Assembly (NCBI GenBank): GCA_951230915.1
Contig: OX579634.1
Span: 44,343,570-44,407,569, forward strand
Reading direction: 5' to 3'
Origin: Antitrichia curtipendula
Lineage: Eukaryota > Streptophyta > Bryopsida > Hypnales > Leucodontaceae
DNA: 64,000 nucleotides
This document shows, in pieces, positions 1 to 13,419 of the stretch (position 1 is the stretch's first letter; every line of letters starts with the position of its first letter). The notes under the pieces were generated by a model. The model was not told the origin of the DNA, ran no database searches, and was given only the letters and a program-made list of their open reading frames with translations. The position numbers and the translations under genes are program-made.

Positions 1-3000
1 TTAATATCAGTTTGAACTCTGTACGTACAACCACAATCTTCTCATGCAGAAAGGGATAAAAATTTGTATTCCACCATGATGCTCTACACTATTGCATGCA
101 CATATGAAATAAATTTCAATTTTTTTTACCTATCTTTGTATTCAATATGAATTTTCTTCACTTCACTTCAAAAATTCCAAAATATTCTAGATACTTTTTA
201 ACTTCTAGAAGACATGTGGTTTAATCTCTTGAAAAAAAAATATGAAACATATCATTCATTAGTAGTCATAAAATGACAACAGATTGAATTATGAATTTTG
301 AAAATTAATTATGTGGTTATAGGCCCATCCTTTAAAGATTCACATGTCTTGATTGCAATAGGATATGTCAATGTATTCTTGGGTTTCTAGAATAACCACT
401 CACAACCACTCACTTACAATTCTACATAAACAACTTCAAATACCTATACTTGTTTGTCATCAATAATATCCTACACAAAATAAACCACATTGCCATAAAG
501 TACTTTGATCACTTATATTCTCTTCTATTAAAGAAGACTAAAACTACAGAATCAATGCTTATCTACACTCTTTGAATCATCCTAACATAGATACATCTCA
601 CATAAATATAGCACATTTCAATTCTCTCACATTTTTTTTCTTCATAATATCATCCTTACAATTTTACATATCAATCTATTTTCATACACCAAATCCGAAC
701 TTATAATTACTCCTCCCTCTATTTCACAAACATCACCTACAAAAATTTGTGTAACCTTTAAACCTCATCAAAAGAACATTTAGATAGAAGATAGTCTCCC
801 TTCTAACAAAAGCATCAATAGTCCTAATGTCACTTGTGTAAATTTCTCAAAATCATTCTTGGACCTATATTGAATAGAATCAATAGACTCTTCATTCATG
901 CCAATAGACTATATAGGTTGGATCACATCACCTCACAAACAACCGTGTGATATAAGGTGGGTACATCCAAAACCTCTACAAATTGGGCTATGGGTAATTT
1001 TAAGGCCAAATAGTTATTTGTGAAAAGCAAAGAGCAAAGAGATGTGTAGAAAAGGAAGAAACATACAATAAATTTTTTGATTCTAGCAAATATGAAATCA
1101 CAATAGGAGTACAAAGTTATGAAAGTAGAGTATTTTAAACAGCTCACAGGCAACCTTCAAAATAAGCAATTACAATCAGAAGCTCCTCCTCTCAAGGTGT
1201 CAAAAGTAAAAGACATGGAGTTCAAATCACAATAGTAATATTCAAAAATAGATGTAAGGTTGTCAACAAATAAGCAACATCAAGGCTTGTCAAAGATTTA
1301 AATCATCAAGTGATGTCAGCTTCAAAGCTTGGCACATCTGTATTCTGTAAAAACTAGCAAAGCTTCTTTCAAGAATATATGATAATGTTACTTGGCATCC
1401 TTTTAATAGACCTGATGCAGCTAATAAGTGCAGCTCAATAGCCATTGAACAATTGAGAATATGGCCACTTGAAACAAATAGAAGAATTATATAGCTATGG
1501 CACTCTGTGATTTGTACTTGGCACACATTCAACTACTATCCCATATGGATTTTGAAATGCCAAACTATTTACAATTTAAAAAAACCTTGGTTTTGTAGTT
1601 TACCTCATTTTCCAAGTAGCTCTCTATGTCATTCACAACTATTGCCCAAGTGATGGCAACAAATTACATCAATGTGTTTCCACTTCTTAGTGCCATTTGT
1701 GATGTAGGCTTTTTCAGTTTAAATTCATGAAGCAAAGGTTTGGAAGGATGCGGTCACTTTGGCCATGATTGAGTGTTGTACTCCATCGCTCCAATATAGG
1801 TAGACTTCATCATTGGTGTTGGCAAGCAACCTCTACAAGAAGTAGGTTTAGTTTTAGAGAACTTATTGTGCTCTCGTTGTCTTTCTTGCCATTCATTGTT
1901 AAAAGTCTTTTATAATTGTACAATTATACTTTTATGTGAAGTTTTAGGGTTTTGTTGGTCGCTTCAAACCATTGAAGCAATGCCAATTTTGTGTGCTAGG
2001 GTTCTCTCATGCACATTTTTCTGATTTGTGCAACTTCCTCTTTAACAATTGTCATTTCACTATTTTGTAGCATTTCTCACATAGAAGGAGTATGACATTT
2101 GACTTGAAGATTACCTTCTACTGCAGATCACCTTCTGTTGCATTTCAGTGACCAACTTCAAGAGGGAATTCTAGTGGCAAATATGCAAGAGGTTCATTGA
2201 CTGCACCAAATATTTTTGTCGGGCTTATGCACACTCTTCTTTTAGCAAGAACACTCACAATGAGAGGCTCAGATTTGCTTGTAGGATGTAGTAAATTTTG
2301 CTTGTTTTTGCTTGACGAACTCTACCTTGTCATATTGTTCATTATTTATCTCTCTATATAATCATTAGAAGAGGCATCTATTGTCCCTTCTTGTATTTGT
2401 ACTTCAAATGCTGAAGTGTGGAGAGTTGTGTGTGTCTAATGAAGGTCAAACGGTTTTTACTTACACTTCATCATTCTAAATCTATCAGAACTTTTCAACT
2501 CCTTGTATTAGTTTCTTATTGGCATCGTGTCTGTATTGATGCTTTGTTTGAATGACGTCAATGAGGGAAGATGGCTAACTATTTTTGTGACTCCATGCTC
2601 TATTTTGCAGACCAGAGAAAACAAAGCAGATTGTAGAAATACCTTCTCAGAAGGTTATTTGTACATAGTGCACTCTTCAACAATATGCAATAGTCGTGCA
2701 GCTTTGGAGGTAGTACCCTATTCGTGGAATTCTTGTTAACGGTCTTTGAATTGGCCATGTTAAATCTGTCCAACGTTGCCTCCTAAAGCTTTTCTAACTA
2801 TGACGACTCTACACACAGTTGATTTAGGAATAATGATGTACATGTTTCTTATATCAATTTTTGCTAGAACCCTTGCTCCTTCGCTCCTACCTACATGTGC
2901 TCCCCTTTTGTCAGCATTTCATATGTGGTTGTCTTCATACTTGTTTTTTTCATAGAGGGTTTGTAGGTTCTTGTAGAAAGTAGCCACATTATTTGTGCAT

Positions 3001-6000
3001 AATTCCTTAACTCTAGCCACTTCAAGTAATTGAGCTTTTTGCAGTGAGATTTCAAGATGTCTATTTTAGAACCATTTAATCCACCCATTACTTAGGATTA
3101 TATCTTTGAAAGGGGTTGACCAATGTTGTGTTATAGCAGCTACTTTAATTTTTAATGTTAGCCAAGTCAAGGAGAAACTTCTATTGGCCATGTCTACTAA
3201 ATACTTCACAAGTTTTGTTCTTCAGCAATTGTAAAGACAATAGAGTTACTTCTTTTTCTAGAGAAAATTTTATCTTGTACATGATTTCTAAAGTTGGATC
3301 TAGGAATCTTGTAGTAAATAATTGTTGAGCACACATTTGTTCCTTTATCTACTGCTCTCAATACAACTTTCAATTGAAAGTCACTCCAACTACTATTCTT
3401 TTTATATTTCTTCTTGGTTTGAATTTTAGAAGGACTAACCATACCTTTAGACTTTGGTAGTTCTATAGACTTCTCCTGTGCTTGTATGGTGCATGCCTCC
3501 TTCAAAGGTGTTTTCTTCTCTCTTCTTGAGCAGTCCATTCTCTAGTTGTCTTGCAACTGCTACAAATTCAAAGGTTTATTTTTGTTTTAACGAGGTTGCA
3601 ATTGTATCTAGCCTTCTAAAATTGTTGTCATATGTAAGTCAACATCATTACTCTGCTCTTACTGCCTTCCAAATTGCTACTTGCTTGTATTCTATTTTGA
3701 TTGGTAATCTCTAGTTGCTTAGTCTTAGAGAGCAATTATAAGTTGTTCTTTCCTTCCCTAAATGCTCAAAATGACTCTCCTTTGTATTCTATAGATTTTG
3801 ACTAAAGCAGTTGGAAATCATAATGTTGATCCACTGCATCATTTGCTTTGATGGTTGCTACTAGATCAGTCCCTTCTATTATTGCTATGGGACATGACAC
3901 AATGACTTTTCCTAAAAATTAAACATCATCTTCATAAGTGCAATTTGTTTTCAAAAACAGAGCTTGCTTTCCTATATTTATTCTATCCTCACGTTCTTCC
4001 ATCTCAAATGATTTGATCTATAGATGTCTGCAACTTTTGCAAAATCAAGACATCATAATATATTCAACAAATACATTGTCAATCACTCCAAGCTCTTTTC
4101 CTTTCCTTTGAATGTTTGCACTATATACCAATTTACCTCTACTTCATCTCATTAGGACCAAGTTTAAATGACCTTTTCTATAAGACTTTACATTGAATTC
4201 TTTGAAATAAAATTGCCACCTATGCATTTTTATAAAGTTTTCATGTGCTTAATGAAGAGCATTGTCATGCTGCAAATGCATGTATTAAATAAAAATATGT
4301 ATATTTACATTCTTTAGATGGATTTTGATATTTATAAAATAATAAAGAAGATGACATCATTTGAAGCAACTTCAAGGTGACGCTTCTAACTGCTGTGATA
4401 GACAACTATAAAGAGAAGAGTTCACTTAAGAGCTTCATTGTATTTGATGTTATTATTCTTTGTTTTTCATTTAAGTTATACTATGTTGAACTAGAGGATT
4501 TTCTCTGAGTTTCAAGATGAAGAATCTCAATTGGAGTGTGAGACTGAATTTCTTTTTATCGCAACTATTGGATCAACCTCAACTACTGTTAGGTCTTTCT
4601 TTGACCGCATGGACATTCACAAGATGAAGCTGGACCATCTAAATTACCGAAACAACCTCGCATGGAACAACGACGATACAAAAATCTTCAACAAGACACT
4701 CAGGCATTGATGATCTTATTGGAGGTTGGATGCGTTGAGCTTGGCAATTGTGAAGTGACATTTGAAGCATATTTTGAAGGTTTAAGCAACGATCAATATT
4801 ATTGTATGGTAAGGCCTATAAGAGGGAGTCGTGACTACCAATTTTTGTTAGAAGGGCCGATTAATCCTTTAACTAAAGCGGATCATGCCGATTATGCCCC
4901 TGCTATTGTCAAATATATTCTCAAGGTCTTATAGATGGAGTGATATTTTGATTATAACTCTATTTTTTTTACTTCTATCAGACATATATTAGTTTCTAGT
5001 TCTTTATTCCATACTTGGAGTGTTTTTCTAAATTAATTTTGAGTGTATGAAGTTGTACGAAGAAAATATTCAAATAGTTTATCTTCTAGATACTTTGGGG
5101 TGATTTATCTTCTAATTAGGGATTTGAAATTAATCTTATGGTCAAAAGTCATGACCAATGGGTGTTAGAGGAGCTACATGGTCAAGATATGGGCTGAAGT
5201 CCATTTAACTTGTGTGATTTAGGTTAAAGATAAGGTGGAGGAAAAAGGGGAACACTATTCATTGTCTCTCTCATTGTTGCTTGTAAAATCTATATGTTTG
5301 AGAAGCCATTGTATGTTGTATTTGGAGAAGTTTGGAATGAAAATTAAAAAAGTTGTGTATCATGGTGTGAAGTTTTTAAACTGATCTCACTTACTTGATT
5401 TGAAATTGTCAATTAAAAGTTGTGTTAGTTTGAGTGGAGGGAGGTCTACTATCTTCTATATAAAAAGACAAAGACTTTGACCGGCCATAAAAAATAGACA
5501 AGTCTATTGTTTAAAATGAAATTTGAAAAAAGTGTGGATAATTGTATTGTCTTTCTATGAAGGTATCATTCATTCTATTTGGAGCTTGTATGAATGAGGT
5601 GTGAGTGATTAAGTAAGAAAGGGTCTACTGCCTTTTTTTTTCAAGGTCAAAATTTTGGATGTCCATAGAAATTGTACAGAGTGTTAGATTGAGTTGAAAT
5701 TTGAATCAGAAGTAGATAATTGTGTTAGCTTTCTAAGAAACCATCATACATTTTATTTAGGCTCTATATGAAATAGTGACAGTAAATTTAAGTTCAACTA
5801 AAAAGTTGAAGTTGGAATTGAAGAAGACATTGAAGACTTGTATGTTGTGACTTGTCTTTCATTGTAAACTTTGTTGTTGCGGTTGACGTTGATGAAACCA
5901 TTGCTTAGCCTCTTTTTGTGGTGTAGATACGATGAAGTTGAGTTCTTTGCCTACATGGTTGTACTTTTATGTTATTCTCATAAGTGAGGTACGATTGTTG

Positions 6001-6766
6001 GTCACCGTAGGTTTGAAGTTTAGAAGCCAATCCCTTGGACGGTTTAGCTTGTGGTCTGGCCGTCCCGTTTTATCCGCCCAAAGCCCATGGTTTCTTATCA
6101 CCTATACTAACCTTTAAATCCAATTAGAGCTATTACATGATAGGCCCACGGGGAGTAGTTTGAAGTTTGACGATCGAGTTTGAAGAATCTACACAACTAC
6201 GACTTCTTTAATTCTTAAGTCATTTCTGGTTGCAACTAAAACCATTGTGATTTCCCGAAACAAATTGCTCTCTATACGACATTTGGTGCCTCAAAGTAAT
6301 TTTAGTAAGCATTTTAAAATAACACACCACTCCTCTAAATCATAATTAAAAACTCTAAAAGAAATTTCAATTACGTATGTCATTGTCTTCTTTTTATTTT
6401 ATAATCCTTCAACCATCATCTACATACACTTAATGAAGTTCATTGATGTGATTTTTACTTAGCTATAATATCCCTAAGGTACCCAAAAGTTGCCATATCT
6501 CAACATCTGACAATTTTTAATTTAAGTTTAAACCATTTAGGGGCATTTTTTTAGGATGCGCTTTAAAGCACAATGCAATTTTGAAGGTACCCACCTTAAA
6601 AAAAGATTAGGTCAACTTTCAACATAAAGCTTTATAGGCCTAATTGATGGACCCAAATTAAAGAATCTAAAATAGCGTTTTCATTAGCCCCTTAGAACTT
6701 TGAAGTCTAAATTGAAACATGTCAATGTGTTTCAATTGCAACAAGGATCTATCAAGGGCCTTTAGC
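1..6766. other. AT-rich intergenic tract without a recognisable gene
   Basis: I see no conserved protein, tRNA or structured repeat here. The open frames are short (under about 110 codons), low in complexity and lack splice-supported partners. The only stretch that reads like former coding sequence is near 4.55-4.93 kb and is listed separately. Confidence 0.6.
4560..4934 (+). pseudogene. Possible coding relic, family unknown
   Basis: A 90-codon open frame starts at an ATG at 4662 and ends with TAG at 4934. Its composition is protein-like (segments such as LEVGCVELGNCEVTFEAYF and YCMVRPIRGSRDYQFLLEGP). An overlapping frame stays open from about 4560 to 4707 and looks equally protein-like, as expected if a frameshift separates two parts of one old coding segment. 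I do not recognise the family and see no convincing introns or upstream exons. It could be a retrotransposon fragment, a captured gene piece or chance. Codon use is AT-rich, like the surrounding DNA. Confidence 0.25.
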
Positions 6767-7428
6767 GGCCAGGACAAATTGACCCCTCATTGCCCCAAAT
6801 GTGGATGGATGGAGGGGATAAGGGGGTTGTTTATTGTTTATTGAATTAGCCACCACTTGCCTCCGTCCGACCTCCTCTAGTACCCTCCTCCATTTGGCCC
6901 TCTTTCGTCCGACTTAGGAGTTCACTTCTTCCTTCCTCCCTCCTACATTTTTTTTTCTCATACATGGATTATCTTTGAATTTTTGCTAATATTTCTTGTT
7001 TTATTGCTAGTAAAAACTTGGAATGCAAATATTTGAAAGCATCAAAGTCATATCATGAGAATAATTGTGAGAATCCTTGAATATCTAATGTAAAAAATGT
7101 ATTTAAGTCAAGTCATGATTGATGAACAAGTTAGATTGAAATTAGTTTTGGGGAAGTTGAAACTTCATAATTCAAAAGAGGTGGATTATTACTTTTAAAA
7201 AAGCGGTGGAGTGAGAATTTGTACATTTATAAGATTGTAAACTTTTATGAAATATTTGTAACCATTTTGAAATATGATGAAGTTTGTCATGAAGCTTGCA
7301 AGGGAGTTTGAAACTCCAAATATTAAATATGAAACCTAAACATTATAGCCAAACCATTTGGCACAATTGGCAATGATAATAAAACACAAAATTATTGTCA
7401 CCAGACCTAATACAATGGAAATACATGG

Positions 7429-7541
7429 CATTCCCGTCCATGTATCCGATTGCATCATGATATACCAACAAAGTACATTTGTACTAAGAAAATGTGCACC
7501 TTTGGTACATCATGGCAGAATTGGGTACATGGACGGGAACG
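7429..7541. repeat. Imperfect hairpin, arms ~50 bp
   Basis: The segment beginning CATTCCCGTCCATGTATCC returns as its inverted complement ending GGGTACATGGACGGGAACG. Pairing continues inward through CATGATATACC versus GGTACATCATG. The loop is about 15 bases. It lies inside the larger inverted-end region and could be a small foldback element. Confidence 0.55.
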
Positions 7542-8229
7542 GGTTTCTTTACCTTGTACAGATTCAAATGACCAAGTATACAAAACAAATTTAACTTGCT
7601 TAGGATACATTTTTAAGTAAGGGCTCCATTGAGTCCTTGTCACGATAATTAGTTGCTGATGTGAAAATTTAAAGAAAATTCAAGAAAGCAATTCATTTTA
7701 TTTTTTCTACCATTCTAATTCTATGTCATGCAGATCTATAGAACATAATGTATTTTCACTTCAATGCTAGCTATTGTGTAAGATCAACATGTGGTAGAAA
7801 AATATGTATTTTGATCTCATGCAAAACAAGATTTAAGAGTGGCTTGCACCCAACATCATTACTCAATGCAAACAATCTACTTTCTTTCAATTTCTACAAA
7901 AGATACACATTCAATCTTCCATGATGAGAGGTTTCAAGATTCACGTTCTTCTACTTTCAAGCGTTCATGTGAGCATTCATGAAGGCACATTCTAGGTTGG
8001 GAAGATATACAATCAAGCTCTCATGATGGACAATCCAACTACTAGTTACCTACTTAATTTCATAATTGAATATATGAAATTTATCATTCCCAACCAGCTA
8101 TAACACATTGATAGCTTGAACTTTTATCAATGTTCTAAGCTCAAAGACTTTGATTGGAAATGATCAATATGTGCTCCAAATTTGTCAAAGCATTACAAAA
8201 AATTTGGGCCCTCAACAATGCTGTTTAGA

Positions 8230-8450
8230 AAGTTTTTTCGGCACCCCTCGCGGTGCAGTTACAGAAAAAAAAAAAAAAAAAAAAATTTAATATTTTTTAA
8301 TATTTTTTAAAATTAAAATTAAAATTAAATATTAATAAAATTAAAAAAATGTTAAAAAATTCTTCAGTTTGACGCAGCACTGCCACGTCAGATTCCCCCC
8401 CCCCAAAAAAAATAAAAAAATAAAAAAATAAAAAAATAAAAATTATTCTA
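8230..8450. repeat. Low-complexity block: poly-A run, poly-C run and AAAAAAT repeats
   Basis: A run of 21 A (8265-8285) follows a small GC hairpin (GCACC...GGTGC near 8241-8256). A C-run at about 8395-8404 is followed by several AAAAAAT-type units to about 8442. This is simple sequence; I saw no coding or promoter signal. Confidence 0.8.
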
Positions 8451-10952
8451 AACATCATTACAAAAAATTTCAGAATGCATTATTCTAAACATCATTATCA
8501 ATCCTAGCCAGTTCATGGAGTTTTAAATGCTTGCTTAATTAAATGTCAAAATCTTTGGCTTTCATTATGAATTACTTCAACTTAACAAACTCTATAAATT
8601 AACACAATTTGGGATGCCAATAATTATGACATTCAAAGCTCTGAAAGCTAGGATTGGTATGGGCTTCAATTATTGTTGGGCTACGTACCCAACAAAGTAC
8701 CAAAGTTATGATGTTCTATTTTCTTTACCAATTTAACAAAATTGATGCTAATTAATGAAAAAATTTCATGGTATTTGAAGCTTTCTAAGCACCCTCATCT
8801 CAGAGTATAACAAGCCTTGAACATTTGTTTAATTTTCAAAGTTTGGTGCTCTTGAATTTCATTGAAACTAAAAACACCAATGTAATTAATATTACCAAAT
8901 ATTGTATACTTTTCACAAGTTACATGAAAACCACCTAAAAATTTCACTTAGAAGTTCTGTAGAACTTGAGTATTGGATATGGATCAAGTTGGATCACATG
9001 TGACATCCCATGAGACCAGTTAGGTCATCCATTGCTTGCAAATCTATGCACGTTGGTTGGCGTACAACATGCATAGTAGAGCATGCCTTGATATATGTAC
9101 ATGTAACTTATCACTACCCAGCATATGAAGAATTCAATGCTTACAATTCATACAAGAACCATGATCAAACTCACACTTGGTTGCATTTAAGTGCACATAC
9201 CTTACTGCCGTGAGGATGCACAAGCAACTGGGATTGTCTCTTGTGGTTGTAAAACACACTAACGACAAAATGGCGCACCAAAGACTTCAAACTCTATACT
9301 TCAAACAAATCCTACTTCTATGGAGCTCCAGATCCACATTTCACAAAGCTTCAACAAGAGTGAAATGATGCAATATCAAAACAGCAAGAAAGTTTCCACA
9401 TTCGAGCATTCCATTTTTTGAATTAATCATGGAGCTTCAAAATTTGGAATAGACTTGGTGAGGAGCATTTGGAGAAGCACAAAACGATGCAATATTGAAA
9501 CAACAACAAAGTTGCATGTCGACATTGAAGCGAGGCTGCAAAGGAGAGTTGGTAGATCGGAGGGAGACAAGGAAGCAGGTCTAAGGAAGTGGGAGAGGAG
9601 TAGGTAGATTGGAGGGGAGGAAGGCAGGAAGATTGAGGATGGATAGGAAATGGCCCCCTCATCACTATCCCCCATCTATTTACAATGAAGGCAATGAGGG
9701 TGTCAATTCACCTTGGTTGGCCTTCAACCTCCACCCAAAAATAAACCTAGAGGGGTTGGAGTCTTCACTGGAGGCCATCTTTCTTAGGAGAAAAATAGAC
9801 TTTGCACGCTTTCGAGGGTGAATCCAGTTATATATATTGTATTGATTGAGGCATTACAAAATAAGCAATGTAAATATACTTTTGGGAATTTTTTTTGGTG
9901 TTTTTGGTTAATTTGTGGGTGTGTTTTATTGTTGTTGACAGGGTGGTTGTGGTCTTTAGTGTCCAATTTGGTGATTTTGACGTTATGTTTGTACCAAATT
10001 GGAGTCTTTTGATATAATGAATGAATGTCAATTAGGTGTGGGCTGAATTAATAAGGTTGTGGATTTACTAATTGGTTGCCAGTTGTCCGACTGAGTCGGA
10101 ATTTTGTGTCAGTGTGCTTGTGGGATATCAGTTGCCAAGTCAGGCTTTGAGCCTAGTTGGAGTGTCAAGTCCAAGTTGGAAGAGGTGGAGGTGATACTAA
10201 TTTGGGATTCATTATTATGTTTGGTGGCAATTTGTTTTTGGTTCCAAATTGGTGGGTTATTTTTGTGGTTAGTTTGTCTCTCTCAATTTGGTAACCACCT
10301 GGTTTTGCATTACCTGTTAGGCTGGTTTTATCTTTCATCTTTCTTTACCCACTACTTGAGAGCATCAATGTGTGTCTAGCTAGTCAAGCTGTTTTGTTTG
10401 TTTAGTGTTCCAAGTCGGTTGCCTGGTGAATGTTTATGTGTCGAGACTATGCCTGCAGTATCATGAGGATGATCCAGGTTCTCTAGTTGTGATTAAGTGA
10501 ACTTTTTTTGTTTTTTTGTGTGTCCTAATGGGAATGGAGTGGAAAATGAACTAATTATAAGTTTTACTAGGGTGTTACCAAATTGGTGTGTTATCAAGAA
10601 ATCGAAGTGTAGAAGCAAGATAATTTATGAGCTGATCAGAAGATGAAGTCTAGATCAAGTGGAGGTTTATGTGAACAATGAGATTTGAATGCAAGTTGGA
10701 GATGTGTGCAGGAAATGCAGAAGTAGTTTGAAGTAATTAATTCCAAGTCAGTTGTGAGCTGTTGTGTCCTAATTGGAAGATGAGCTGAGTCGGTGTTTGT
10801 TGAGTGATGAAGGGATTGTATCCAAATTGAAGTATGCATAGGAATGAAATGGATCTGTGGTGGTTGTGACTGACAAGTTGAGGAGTTTATTTGAGAAGTT
10901 GATATCTGAGGTGATGATAGAAATGAGAGGCAAGAAAAATTGGTAAAGTATA

Positions 10953-11066
10953 GGGCAATGCCCGCAGAGGAGGGCATTGCGCCAAATAATCGGCCGACGA
11001 GGAGGGCGGAGCCCGACGAGGAGGGCTGATTATTTGGTGCAATGCCCGACGATAAGGGTATTGCCC
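10953..11066. repeat. GC-rich inverted repeat
   Basis: GGGCAATGCCC...GGGCATTGCGCCAAATAATC pairs with GATTATTTGGTGCAATGCCC...GGGTATTGCCC, giving arms of about 43 bp with few mismatches around a short spacer that contains two GACGAGGAGGGC-like units. GC content is far above the flanks. No open frame here resembles a known protein. Confidence 0.75.
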
Positions 11067-11128
11067 AACGTAAATCACGATGAAATCGCGACGAAATCGA
11101 GATGAAAACGCAGAACCGGATGAAAAAT

Positions 11129-11175
11129 CCGTAATCCCGATTATGCGGTTTTGCCTGCGTAATCGGGGATTACGG
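11129..11175. repeat. Short GC-rich hairpin beside the larger one
   Basis: CCGTAATCCCGATTATGCGG pairs with CCTGCGTAATCGGGGATTACGG around a loop of about 5 bases, with one or two mismatches. It directly follows the larger GC-rich inverted repeat and a run of GATGAAATCGCGA-like words. The composition shift suggests one inserted unit covering about 10.95-11.21 kb. Confidence 0.7.
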
Positions 11176-13331
11176 CACAGAAGCTTCCCGCCGATTGAAC
11201 GGGACATTTCCTGCGAGTGGTTTACGTATTAGTGTTGTATGACAAATTTATAAGATTTTAATGGTGATATATTCACAAAATAGGAAGTAATAAAAGAATG
11301 TTTTGAGTATGTGTATGTATTGATGATATCTTGCAGGTGTGGAAGTTCAATTGTGAGCCAAATCAGGAATCGGGATGTCTGCATTGGTGTCTATTGCATG
11401 AATGAATTGCATTATATGAGTGGATGTATATCTTGAGTGAAAATGAAAAATAAAGGTGGTTTCAAATCAACTCATAGTGGGAGTCCCAATTGGTTGTGAG
11501 AATAAGTGGTCTGGATATTTTATCCTTACCAATTTGGAGTGTAAGTTCTTGTGTTTGTCTGTGCATGGTGTCCAAATGGGAATTAATTATTGTCTGAGTT
11601 TTTGTGGAATTGATTGAGCCGTGTCACATCTTGCTGGGTGCTAATTGTGTTGTTATAAATGATAGTCCAATTTGGAATTAAAGTCTAAATGTTGTTTGCT
11701 TTGTAATATCAAATTGGTCCGTAAATTGGTGTATGAAGTTTACCCAATGGGAGTATGGTTGGGAAACATGAGAACTTGTCAGTTTAAACTTTAATTAAGT
11801 CATGTGGAACTTGATAGATGGAGAGTACTGAGAGCGAAATTAGTGGTTCCAAGTTGGTCCAAGAAAAATGCATGTATTGCAATTTGCAAGTGCAAGAGTT
11901 ACATCAAGCTAAAGTGTGAGAGTAAGAAAAAGATATCCAAGTTGGAAGATCATGTTGTTCCTAAAGTAGGAGGCAAAACTAAGTCGGAAGCTTAAGAGAC
12001 TTAAAAGTTGTACCAGTGTAAAGTCCGATTTGGAAAGAATGATTAAAGATCCTAATTGAAGAAAAGATTTTAAAGCACAATTTGGGAGAATTACTTTACC
12101 TTTGTGGCCTTTAAGAAGGGAGGGAAAAATTATAGTAATTAGAATTATCTTGTGAAGAAAACAATTTACATGTGGTTTAAGGAACAATTTCTTTTACAAT
12201 TCTCTGGTTGCAGTGATCTACTAGGTGTTAATTAGAAGCAAATCCTATTTAAATTGCCTCCCTAGGAACAAACTATACTATTAGCTTAGTTTTATCAAAT
12301 AGGATCTAAGCATATCTACATGCAATGTACCCTCCAAATGTAATGCAGATGGTAATAAGATTCGACTAACAAGACAGATGGTAACAAAGCTAATGGTAAT
12401 TAACAAATGAAAAAAGACCCTTCATTACTCCGTCACCTAAATCTATAGAATCTTTTTCTGGGGCAAAATTGTTGCAATGGAAGTTGAAGGCAGTTTTGTA
12501 GGTCTAGTGGACCTTTCAGATTCCCTTCAATTACTAGGCCTTTAGATTCCCATTGGAAACCAGCCTTAAGTACATACTCCTATTATTTGATTTTGGTGGT
12601 TTTGAAATCAAGTCAACAATTGGGCCCTAATCATTAGAAGGAATTTTAGGGCATGGGAGGTCCATTTTAGGCTTGTTATCCAAGTTGTGAACTAATTAAA
12701 ATATTTAAATTATTGTTATTTTTTAATTTAAAAAATTAATTAATTTTTTAAATAATATTAAATATTAAATAAATTATATTATCTGATGTGGCATACTAGT
12801 TGTGGCCATGTCAAATTGTTGATTTGGCAAGGTTCCCATTGTTCACTACAATTTAGGAATTAGGAACTCATAGAAACTCATGGTCTTGTTATGGCTCCAA
12901 AAATCTTCTAATGACAAAGTTATCCTTTCTTCTTCTCTAGGCAATGAGAGAAGATTTGGGGCCTTTGAAGGGCTACTCTACAGCCCTATACAACAGCCCT
13001 ACACTTTAGTTTAGTTTCTACTGATGTATGGTTTTTTCTCTATTCGGGCCCACCTAAAGTTCCGTTGTCAGATCTCTGGCAATGGTTTATGTTGTGAATA
13101 GAAAATGTTAAAAAATTAGAATTCAGGTACAGTATCTTAATTTTAATAATATTTAATATCTTAATTTTAACACTTCTTATTCACAAATTATGCCAAAAGA
13201 AGAAAATGTCACCAAATTATCCAATGACAATCAATCTCAATAGTCATTTAATTTGGCTTATTAGAAATTTAATTTTTTTTCAATGAAGTCAAATTAAACC
13301 CAATTAAGTCAAATTTTGTGTGTTGACGAGT

Positions 13332-13419
13332 TGCAATTTTTAACGTTACAAACAATATTTAAAATTAATTTTTTTTATCATATTGAGTTTAAATATTGTT
13401 TGTAACGTTAAAAATTGCA
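13332..13419. repeat. 88-bp hairpin with near-perfect ~32-bp arms
   Basis: TGCAATTTTTAACGTTACAA (continuing to 13363) is mirrored by the inverted copy ending at 13419, with a T-rich loop of about 24 bases. Arm identity looks essentially complete. It is compatible with a short foldback transposon or a small-RNA precursor; nothing in the sequence decides between them. Confidence 0.8.

Larger units (their letters stand above)
6767..9722. mobile_element. Possible ~3 kb element with long, diverged inverted ends
   Basis: The left edge (GGCC at 6767, then AATTGACCCCTCATTGCC) recurs inverted at the right edge (GGCAATGAGGGTGTCAATT ending in GGCC at 9722). Similarity continues inward through a GGGGGATA-like block into pyrimidine-rich DNA on the left and its purine-rich counterpart on the right. 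About 60 bp per end align with mismatches. The interior is AT-rich and has no transposase-like frame. Long inverted ends around a non-coding body suggest a non-autonomous Mutator-like or foldback element. I did not find a clean target-site duplication, so edges and class are uncertain. Confidence 0.35.
9963..12050. repeat. Field of degenerate CCAAWTTGG palindromes
   Basis: Close copies of a 9-bp near-palindrome recur through about 2.1 kb. Examples: CCAATTTGG at 9963, CCAAATTGG at 9994, CCAAGTTGG at 10171, CCAAATTGG at 10244, CCAAGTCGG at 10410, CCAAATTGG at 10578, CCAATTTGG at 11529 and 11667, CCAAGTTGG at 11849 and 11937. Many further half-matches lie between them. Spacing is irregular, so this is not a satellite array. 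Dense short motifs of this kind occur as protein-binding subterminal repeats of DNA transposons, but no element ends were identified. Confidence 0.6.
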
